The notes under the pieces are model-generated. The model was not told where the DNA came from and did not search any database. It was given only the letters and a program-made list of their open reading frames with translations. From CAYRGG01 sp964423745 (GTDB taxonomy: Bacteria; Pseudomonadota; Gammaproteobacteria; Competibacterales; Competibacteraceae), in NCBI GenBank assembly GCA_964423745.1, contig CAYRGG010000130.1, positions 1-5,495 on the forward strand: DNA of 5,495 nucleotides. The letters are read 5' to 3'. The translations under genes and the position numbers were made by a program. Numbering within the stretch: position 1 is the first letter of the stretch; every line of letters begins with the position of its first letter. Shown in pieces: positions 1 to 5,495 of this stretch.

Positions 1-2571
1 TGGCTGGATCGTAAGGCCCTGGCTGCTCGGCAACTGACGGTGGCGGATATCGAGGGCGCGTTACGGGCGGAGAACGTCGAATTACCCGCCGGCCGGGTCG
101 AGTCATCAGCCCGGGATCTGATGGTGCGGGTCAACCGCGCTTATCGCACAGCAGCGGATTTTGCCAGTCTGGTGATTGCCCAAGGTGAAGACGGCCATTT
201 GATCCGACTCGGCGAAGTGGCCCGGGTTGAAGTGGGTCCTGCGGAGTACCGAGCCAGTTTCAAGGGTAATGGCGAACCCATGATTGGCCTAGGAATCATT
301 AAACAATCCACTGCCAATACCCTCGATGTGGCCCGCGCTACTCGGGCGGAAATCCTACGGATTCGCCCTACCCTGCCGCAGGGTACCGAACTGCACTTTA
401 GTTATGATACGTCGGTATTCATCGAAGCGGCCATCAACGAGGTGTATTTCACGCTGTCCGTTGCCATCGGCTTGGTGCTATTTGTTATTTATTTATTTTT
501 AGGCAGCCTGCGTGCCGCCATCATTCCAGCCGTCACCGTGCCAGTTTCATTAATTGCCTGTTTTACCGTCCTCCATACCCTGGGTTTTTCCGTAAATCTG
601 CTCACCTTGTTGGCCATGGTGTTGGCCATTGGTTTGGTGGTGGATGACGCCATTGTGGTTTTAGAAAACATTCAACGTCGGGTCGATCAAGGAGAACCGC
701 CCCTGGTTGCCGCGGTGCGGGGCGCCCGTCAGGTTACCTTTGCGGTGATTGCCACCACTCTGGTGCTGGTGGCTGTGTTTGTACCCCTAGCGTTTATGGA
801 GGGTAATGTAGGACGCCTGTTCACCGAGCTTGCCTTTACCATCGCCGGCGCCGTGTGCTTTTCAAGTTTAGTGGCGTTAACTTTAGCGCCGATGTTGTGC
901 TCTAAACTGCTGCGCCGGGTTGAACGTCAAGGCCGCTTTAGCCAATGGCTAGATGCGGTTTTTCAACGACTTACTCAAGGCTACCGTCGCAGTCTTCAGG
1001 GATGTATTTATAAACCTGGCTGGGTTGGCGCTGGGTTATTAGTGCTGTTCGGCGGTATTGCTTTGTTGCTCCTTTACATACCTGAAGAACTGGCTCCGGC
1101 CGAAGATCGAGGCGCTTTTCTCGTCATTATGAATGGTCCTGAGGGCGCTGGTTTTGACTATTCTGTGCGCCAGATGGATAAACTGGAAGCGCTGATGTTG
1201 CCGTTAGCGGAAAGTGGCGAAGCGGAACGGGTGTTAGCACGGGTTCCCCGCAGCTTTGGCAACAGCGAGGATATGAATACTGGCCTCGGGATTGTGGTGA
1301 TGGACCACTGGGATAATCGCGACCGGCCCACCGAAGCGGTGATGGCGGAATTGCGAGAAAAATTTGCCCAAGTACCCGGCGTACAGGCTTTTCCCGTCAT
1401 GCGCCAAGGACTTGGGCAAGGTACGCAAAAACCGGTGCAATTTGTGATTGGCGGCAGCACCTATGAGGAAATCGCCCGCTGGCGCGATGTTATTTTAGAC
1501 GCCGCTGGCAAAAACCCTAACCTGCTGGGCACGGATGCCGATTATAAGGAAACCCGGCCGCAATTATATGTCGCTATCGACCGCAACCGCGCCGCCGATC
1601 TTGGCGTTAATCTGGAAACCATTGGCCGCACCTTGGAAACTATGCTGGGCTCCCGGGAAGTGACCACCTATATCGACCGGGGGGAAGAATATGATGTGAT
1701 TCTACAAGGGCAAAGGCTGGATCGTGAGGAACCCAGCGATATTAACAATATTTATGTCCGTTCCGAACGCAGCGACGAGCTGATTCCCTTATCTAATTTA
1801 GTGAGCTTAGACGAGGGCGCTGAATCCGGCGCGTTGAATCGCTTTAATCGGTTGCGGGCAGTCACCATCGAAGCTAATTTGGCACCGGGTTACACCCTGG
1901 GTGAAGCGCTGGCGTTTTTAGAAGGTGTAGTACAGGGTGAGTTGGTCGGAGAAGGGGCGCGTGTGGATTATAAGGGGCAGTCGCGGGAGTTGCGGGATGC
2001 CAGCAGTGCCTTATATTTTACCTTTGGACTGGCGCTGCTGATGGTTTTTCTCGTGTTGGCCGCGCAATTTGAAAGTTTTATACATCCATTGGTCATCATT
2101 TTGACGGTACCGCTGGCTATCGCCGGGGCCTTAATTGGGTTAGTATTAGTCAGTGGTACCCTGAATATCTACAGTCAGATCGGCATTGTGATTTTGATTG
2201 GTTTAGCCACCAAAAACGGTATTCTCATCGTCGAGTTCGCCAATCAGCTACGGGATCAAGGATATCTTTTTAAAGAGGCTTTGCTAGAGGCTTCCGCAAC
2301 GCGTTTGCGGCCGATTCTTATGACGGGTATTTCCACGGCCATGGGCGCTTTGCCGTTGATCTTAACCACCGGCGCAGGTTCGGCGAGCCGCATGGCCATC
2401 GGTATTGTGGTATTTTCAGGGGTCATGGTTGCCACCTTGCTGACCCTGTATGTGGTACCCACGTTTTACTTTGTATTGGGTCGCTATACACGCTCCCCGG
2501 AAGCAGTGGCGCAAGAACTGGCCCAATGGGAGAAAACAAATCAGCATGAGCAGCCGGTGATAGAAAATTAA
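1..2571 (+). CDS. RND (HAE-1/AcrB-type) multidrug efflux permease, N-terminus cut off by window edge
   Basis: This is the inner-membrane, proton-driven pump of a tripartite exporter. The family is trimeric and works with a periplasmic adaptor and an outer-membrane channel. The frame is open from base 1 (WLDRKALAARQLT, the stretch around AcrB residue 187) and 856 residues are visible, so about 190 are missing from a usual length near 1040. The GTG at 40 is an internal valine, not the start. Visible parts in order are: rest of the first porter region; TM2-TM6 (residues about 145-300); a cytoplasmic helix; TM7 (about 340-361); the second large periplasmic loop; and TM8-TM12 (about 670-828), then a short hydrophilic tail. 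The proton-relay residues are intact: the Asp pair in TM4 (GLVVDDAIVVLEN, residues 215-216, equivalent to AcrB D407/D408) and the TM10 lysine (GLATKNGILIVEF, residue 738, equivalent to K940). The ENVELPAG motif is typical of HAE-1 pumps. Substrates cannot be read from the sequence. The adaptor gene probably lies upstream, outside the window. The 3' end meets the next gene tail to tail. Confidence 0.95.
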   Translation, partial: WLDRKALAARQLTVADIEGALRAENVELPAGRVESSARDLMVRVNRAYRTAADFASLVIAQGEDGHLIRLGEVARVEVGPAEYRASFKGNGEPMIGLGIIKQSTANTLDVARATRAEILRIRPTLPQGTELHFSYDTSVFIEAAINEVYFTLSVAIGLVLFVIYLFLGSLRAAIIPAVTVPVSLIACFTVLHTLGFSVNLLTLLAMVLAIGLVVDDAIVVLENIQRRVDQGEPPLVAAVRGARQVTFAVIATTLVLVAVFVPLAFMEGNVGRLFTELAFTIAGAVCFSSLVALTLAPMLCSKLLRRVERQGRFSQWLDAVFQRLTQGYRRSLQGCIYKPGWVGAGLLVLFGGIALLLLYIPEELAPAEDRGAFLVIMNGPEGAGFDYSVRQMDKLEALMLPLAESGEAERVLARVPRSFGNSEDMNTGLGIVVMDHWDNRDRPTEAVMAELREKFAQVPGVQAFPVMRQGLGQGTQKPVQFVIGGSTYEEIARWRDVILDAAGKNPNLLGTDADYKETRPQLYVAIDRNRAADLGVNLETIGRTLETMLGSREVTTYIDRGEEYDVILQGQRLDREEPSDINNIYVRSERSDELIPLSNLVSLDEGAESGALNRFNRLRAVTIEANLAPGYTLGEALAFLEGVVQGELVGEGARVDYKGQSRELRDASSALYFTFGLALLMVFLVLAAQFESFIHPLVIILTVPLAIAGALIGLVLVSGTLNIYSQIGIVILIGLATKNGILIVEFANQLRDQGYLFKEALLEASATRLRPILMTGISTAMGALPLILTTGAGSASRMAIGIVVFSGVMVATLLTLYVVPTFYFVLGRYTRSPEAVAQELAQWEKTNQHEQPVIEN

Positions 2572-2594
2572 GGCGCTTCCTATTTCAATTTTCT
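2562..2594. repeat. AT-rich inverted repeat across two convergent stop codons
   Basis: AGAAAATT (2562-2569) is perfectly mirrored by AATTTTCT (2587-2594) around a 17-base loop. It overlaps the stop codon of the efflux gene and the last codons and stop of the convergent thiamine-binding gene. The 8-pair stem is nearly all A/T and has no GC core, so it is at best a weak bidirectional terminator. It may simply reflect lysine/asparagine codons at both gene ends. Confidence 0.3.
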
Positions 2595-2879
2595 CACAAC
2601 ACTCTCGACTTTATCATTTATAGTCTGCTCTCTGTCCGTGCGCGTACCGAATTTTAGTGTAGTCGTGATACGGGGTGCGCCCATTTCATGGATGACTTCA
2701 TGACAGCGTTTGATGGCCGCAAATACCTCATCCCAATCGCCTTCAATGTTTGTACCATAGGCATGGAGTTGAGTTTTTAGCCCCGCTTCAGCCAAAACCC
2801 GTTCGCACGCGACGACGAATTCGGATACCGAAACACCTACGCCAAGGGGGACAACACAGAGGTCAGCAATGACCTTCAC
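2580..2879 (-). CDS. MTH1187/YkoF-type thiamine-binding family protein (UPF0045)
   Basis: This is a small soluble protein of the Thiamine_BP (DUF77/UPF0045) family. Members have a ferredoxin-like alpha/beta fold and assemble into oligomers; the related B. subtilis YkoF binds thiamine. The role of stand-alone members is not firmly known, so thiamine binding is inferred by family. Family signatures fill the whole length: MKVIADLCVVPLGVGVSVS at the start, then QLHAYGTNIEGDWDEVF, the KRCHEVIHEMGAPRI helix, and TLKFGTRTD near the C-terminus. I chose the GTG at 2879 (99 aa) because AGGAG lies 7 bases upstream and the family usually begins MKVIADL. An ATG at 2894 would add five residues (MRRVP) but has no ribosome-binding site and would put the AGGAG inside the gene. 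The gene is divergent from infA and convergent with the efflux pump, 8 bases away. It appears monocistronic within the window. There are no transmembrane segments and no signal peptide. Confidence 0.9.
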   Translation of the reverse strand: MKVIADLCVVPLGVGVSVSEFVVACERVLAEAGLKTQLHAYGTNIEGDWDEVFAAIKRCHEVIHEMGAPRITTTLKFGTRTDREQTINDKVESVVRKLK

Positions 2880-2886
2880 AGGCACT

Positions 2887-2891
2887 CTCCT
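2887..2891 (-). promoter_or_regulatory. Shine-Dalgarno AGGAG of the thiamine-binding gene
   Basis: AGGAG on the minus strand is spaced 7 bases (AGTGCCT) from the GTG at 2879. It is the only good ribosome-binding site in the region and decides the start in favour of GTG over the in-frame ATG at 2894, which overlaps it. A GTG at 2885 is also in frame but is too close to the site to use it. Confidence 0.7.
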
Positions 2892-2914
2892 CATATAAAG
2901 TTTTGTGACTTAGC

Positions 2915-2941
2915 TTGCCGAAATTGGAGATATACTATATT
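2915..2941 (+). promoter_or_regulatory. Candidate infA promoter
   Basis: The best -10 candidate is TATACT (2931-2936, five of six matches to TATAAT), but nothing convincing sits 16-18 bases upstream as a -35. The overlapping TATATT (2936-2941) is 15 bases from TTGCCG (2915-2920), which is short spacing with a partial -35. Either would start transcription about 30-40 bases before the infA ATG. On the other strand the same stretch gives TATAGT (2939-2934), a possible -10 for the thiamine-binding gene, again without a clear -35. The call rests on sequence likeness only. Confidence 0.4.
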
Positions 2942-2978
2942 TTTACGCGCTGCCCTAGCGTCGAAAGAGATTACATTC

Positions 2979-3197
2979 ATGGCAAAAGAAGACAATATTG
3001 AAATGGAAGGTACAGTGGTGGATACCTTACCTAATACGATGTTCCGTGTAGAGTTAGAAAATGGACATATCATAACCGCTCATATTTCAGGGCGGATGCG
3101 TAAAAACTATATCCGCATCTTAACAGGCGATAAAGTCAGGGTAGAATTGACTCCTTACGATTTAACCAAAGGTCGTATTGTGTATAGAGGCCGCTAA
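2979..3197 (+). CDS. infA: Translation initiation factor IF-1
   Basis: IF-1 binds the A site of the 30S subunit during initiation and cooperates with IF-2 and IF-3; it acts in the cytoplasm. The protein is 72 aa, the exact usual length in enteric bacteria, and is almost entirely one S1-like OB-fold domain. Hallmarks are the MAKEDNIEMEGTV start, LPNTMFRVELENGH, the basic RNA-binding stretch SGRMRKNYIRIL, and the end GDKVRVELTPYDLTKGRIVYRGR-type strand. The ATG at 2979 is certain from the conserved N-terminus. The ribosome-binding site is weak (AGAG at 2966-2969, 9 bases upstream). The gene is divergent from the thiamine-binding gene (99 bases between the chosen starts) and convergent with clpA (70 bases between stops). 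The infA/clpA convergence is also found in E. coli, but the serW tRNA gene that lies between them there is absent here. No truncation or missing segment is seen. Confidence 0.98.
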   Translation: MAKEDNIEMEGTVVDTLPNTMFRVELENGHIITAHISGRMRKNYIRILTGDKVRVELTPYDLTKGRIVYRGR

Positions 3198-3224
3198 CCT
3201 TTAAGCGGCCATCATTAAGTTTTG
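3189..3224 (+). terminator. infA: Probable infA terminator hairpin
   Basis: GGCCGCT (3189-3195) pairs perfectly with AGCGGCC (3204-3210) around an 8-base loop, giving a GC-rich 7-pair stem whose left arm contains the last infA codons and the first base of the TAA. Downstream is ATCATTAAGTTTT, a broken rather than clean T tract, so intrinsic termination may be partial. On the opposite strand, which would serve clpA, the hairpin is not followed by a T run. The stem is certain and its function is inferred. Confidence 0.45.
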
Positions 3225-3267
3225 CTTTGCGAATGACCTATCAACGTCACAGGGAAAAGCTCGAACT

Positions 3268-5495
3268 TCAATGAATTTCTGCTTCTTCCACGATTTCAAG
3301 AACCAAGGCATCGTTTTGTTCACTCACAATGACATGCCCGCCGTTTACCAAGCGTCCAAAAAGCAGCTCTTCCGCCAATTGCCGCTTGATATGCTCTTGG
3401 ATTACTCTCGCCATAGGCCGCGCCCCCATTTTGGGTTCATAACCACGGCCTGCTAACCATCGTCTGCCTAGCTCATCCACTTCAATGGTGACGCCTTTAG
3501 GCTCCAATTGAGCCTCCAGCTCGATAATAAATTTATCCACCACATGACCGATGGTGTTAGTGTCAAGGGCCTTAAACTGAATAATGGCATCCAAGCGATT
3601 GCGAAACTCGGGGGTAAACATACGCTTGATGATTTCCATACCATCGGCGCTGTGATCCTGCTGGGTAAAACCGATGGAGGTGCGGTCCATTTGTTCAGCG
3701 CCGGCATTGGTGGTCATGACAAGAATAACATTGCGAAAATCCGATTTGCGTCCGTTGTTGTCGGTCAGGGTGCCGTGATCCATCACCTGCAGGAGAAGAT
3801 TAAATACATCCGGATGGGCTTTTTCAATCTCGTCCAGCAACAAAACCGCATGGGGATGCTTAAGAATTGCATCGGTGAGGAGTCCGCCTTGGTCAAAACC
3901 CACGTAACCGGGTGGCGCACCGATCAGCCGGGAAACCGTATGGCGCTCCATATATTCTGACATGTCAAAGCGGATCAGCTCGATACCCATCACATTGGCG
4001 AGTTGCCGCGTGACTTCTGTTTTGCCTACGCCGGTGGGACCGGCAAATAGGAATGAACCGATGGGTTTTTGTTCGTTGCCCAAACCTGCACGAGACATCT
4101 TGATGGCATTGGCTAACATATCGATGGCTTGATCTTGACCAAATACCACTAGTTTTAGATCGCGTTCTAAATTACGCAAAACGTCTTTGTCGGAAGTAGA
4201 TACGCTCTTGGGAGGAATCCGCGCCATCTTTGCCACTATCGCTTCGACATCCGCTTCGCTGACAGTCTTTTTGCGTTTTGCTAAGGGTAGCAGACGTTGA
4301 CTGGCACCGGCCTCGTCGATGACATCAATGGCTTTATCCGGCAAATGGCGATCATTGATATAACGGGAAGAAAGTTGCGAAGCGGCCCGCAGGGCCTTGT
4401 TAGAATATTTTACGTCGTGATGTTCCTCAAAGCGGCTCTTCAATCCTCTCAATATTTGATAGGTTTCATCTTCAGAGGGTTCGGGAACATCGATTTTTTG
4501 AAAGCGCCGTGCTAGCGCACGGTCCTTTTCAAAAATACCGCGGTATTCTTGATAGGTGGTTGAACCGATACATTTCAACTCACCGGAAGCCAACATGGGT
4601 TTAATCAAATTAGAGGCATCCATGACCCCGCCGGAAGCGGCGCCGGCGCCGATAAGGGTGTGAATTTCGTCGATAAATAAAATTGCATTACGCTGTTTAC
4701 GAAGTTGGGCGAGCACGGCTTTGAGGCGCTTCTCAAAATCACCTCGGTATTTGGTGCCCGCCACCAAAGAACCTAAATCCAATGCGTAAATGGTGGCGTT
4801 CTCTAGCACTTCAGGTACTTCGCCATCAAAAATGAGCTTGGCTAAACCCTCCACGATGGCCGTTTTACCAACACCTGCTTCACCGACGAATAAGGGATTA
4901 TTTTTGCGGCGCCGACAAAGAATTTGTACGGTGCGTTCCACTTCATTACGCCGTCCGATAAGGGGATCGATGCGACCTTGACGGGCCAGCTCGTTGAGAT
5001 TCGTTGCGTAATTATCCAGGGGACGGGAACCTGCTTCGGCAGAACCTTCTTCATCATTTCCGGAGGGAGACATATCGTTATCTTCCGATACCTTGGAAAT
5101 ACCATGCGAAATATAATTCACCACATCCAAGCGGTTGACTTCTTGCTGTTTAAGGAAAAATACTGCCTGGGATTCTTGTTCGCCAAATATGGCAACCAAA
5201 ACATTAGCGCCGGTCACTTCCTTATTACCGGAGGATTGGACGTGCAACACAGCCCGTTGCAAAACCCGTTGAAACCCTAATGTAGGCTGGGTTTCCCGAG
5301 GGTCGCCAGGGGCCAAAATCGGCGTACTTTCCTTGATAAAGCCCTGCAAATCCTGCTTAAGTCTATCCAAATTTGCGCCACAAGCCCTGAGCACCTCTGC
5401 AGCCGACGGATTGTCGAGCAAAGCCAACAAAAGGTGTTCCACGGTCATAAATTCGTGACGACGCTCCCGCGCCTCCCTAAAGGCGAGATTAATGG
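3268..5495 (-). CDS. clpA: ATP-dependent Clp protease ATP-binding subunit ClpA, 5' end cut off by window edge
   Basis: ClpA is the hexameric AAA+ unfoldase that feeds substrates, including ClpS-delivered N-degron proteins, into ClpP in the cytoplasm. The frame stays open to the right edge: 15 residues (INLAFREARERRHEF) precede the internal Met at 5448 and match the start of the family N-domain, so about 10 codons are missing from roughly 750. Counting that Met as 1, the parts are: N-domain (to about 115); acidic linker (about 118-145); D1 with Walker A GEAGVGKT (189-196, bases 4861-4884), pore loop KYRG, Walker B LFIDE (D260/E261) and arginine fingers in LARRF; D2 with Walker A GPTGVGKT (470-477, bases 4018-4041), pore loop GYVG, Walker B LLLDE and FTPEFRNRLD. 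All catalytic residues are present. The ClpP-docking loop reads IGF (592-594, bases 3667-3675), where E. coli ClpA has IGL. D1, linker and docking loop identify ClpA rather than ClpB (no coiled-coil middle domain) or ClpX. The gene is convergent with infA. clpS is expected just upstream, beyond the edge, and the promoter and start are not visible. Confidence 0.97.
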   Translation of the reverse strand, partial: INLAFREARERRHEFMTVEHLLLALLDNPSAAEVLRACGANLDRLKQDLQGFIKESTPILAPGDPRETQPTLGFQRVLQRAVLHVQSSGNKEVTGANVLVAIFGEQESQAVFFLKQQEVNRLDVVNYISHGISKVSEDNDMSPSGNDEEGSAEAGSRPLDNYATNLNELARQGRIDPLIGRRNEVERTVQILCRRRKNNPLFVGEAGVGKTAIVEGLAKLIFDGEVPEVLENATIYALDLGSLVAGTKYRGDFEKRLKAVLAQLRKQRNAILFIDEIHTLIGAGAASGGVMDASNLIKPMLASGELKCIGSTTYQEYRGIFEKDRALARRFQKIDVPEPSEDETYQILRGLKSRFEEHHDVKYSNKALRAASQLSSRYINDRHLPDKAIDVIDEAGASQRLLPLAKRKKTVSEADVEAIVAKMARIPPKSVSTSDKDVLRNLERDLKLVVFGQDQAIDMLANAIKMSRAGLGNEQKPIGSFLFAGPTGVGKTEVTRQLANVMGIELIRFDMSEYMERHTVSRLIGAPPGYVGFDQGGLLTDAILKHPHAVLLLDEIEKAHPDVFNLLLQVMDHGTLTDNNGRKSDFRNVILVMTTNAGAEQMDRTSIGFTQQDHSADGMEIIKRMFTPEFRNRLDAIIQFKALDTNTIGHVVDKFIIELEAQLEPKGVTIEVDELGRRWLAGRGYEPKMGARPMARVIQEHIKRQLAEELLFGRLVNGGHVIVSEQNDALVLEIVEEAEIH

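Noticed and set aside
40..42. GTG as the start codon of the efflux permease
   Set aside because: The frame is open to base 1 and the 13 upstream codons (WLDRKALAARQLT) match the conserved porter region of HAE-1 pumps, so this is an internal codon of a gene cut by the window edge.
2947..2961. Small hairpin in the infA leader (CGCT/AGCG with a 5-base loop)
   Set aside because: Only four perfect pairs plus a possible G-U; this is expected by chance and too weak to call a regulatory structure.
2891..3073. Minus-strand frame of 60 codons covering the start of infA
   Set aside because: It overlaps the infA start and the divergent promoter region antisense and encodes no recognisable protein.
3198..3267. 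tRNA-Ser (serW) between infA and clpA as in E. coli
   Set aside because: The gap is only 70 bases, shorter than a tRNA-Ser, and shows no acceptor stem, anticodon arm or T-loop consensus.
3508..3960. Open frame of 150 codons on the plus strand inside clpA
   Set aside because: It lies antisense to the highly conserved D2 region, resembles no protein family I recognise and has no supporting context; the same holds for the other antisense frames inside clpA and the efflux gene.
5446..5448. ATG as the start of clpA
   Set aside because: The 15 codons before it encode family-conserved N-domain sequence (INLAFREARERRHEF); it corresponds to the internal Met in HEFMTVEHLLLALL of E. coli ClpA.

Overview
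The window looks like ordinary chromosome from a gammaproteobacterium. IF-1 and ClpA both read closely to the enteric versions, the convergent infA/clpA pair is a familiar gammaproteobacterial arrangement, and base composition is roughly balanced, with the efflux gene looking more GC-rich than the infA/thiamine-binding segment. Genus cannot be settled from the sequence alone. No mobile element, CRISPR array, rRNA or tRNA is visible.

Layout from left to right: (1) the C-terminal four fifths of a plus-strand RND (HAE-1/AcrB-type) multidrug efflux permease, cut by the left edge; (2) a small minus-strand MTH1187/YkoF-type thiamine-binding protein, tail to tail with the permease across only 8 bases; (3) an intergenic region of about 100 bases carrying AT-rich -10-like sequences that could serve both the thiamine-binding gene and infA; (4) plus-strand infA, 72 codons, followed by a GC-rich hairpin at its stop codon; (5) minus-strand clpA, convergent with infA, filling the rest of the window and cut by the right edge about ten codons short of its start.

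The genes do not form a single pathway. The permease is the inner-membrane pump of a tripartite exporter whose adaptor and outer-membrane channel lie outside the window. IF-1 is a core translation factor. ClpA is the unfoldase of the ClpAP protease, and its usual adaptor gene clpS would be expected just beyond the right edge. The thiamine-binding protein is a soluble ligand-binding protein of uncertain role. I do not see a previously undescribed system. The points worth a second look are a possible internal translation start in the ClpA linker, an IGF rather than IGL ClpP-docking loop, the start-codon choice of the thiamine-binding gene, the compact divergent promoter region, and the absence of aat/bpt and of a tRNA-Ser next to infA.
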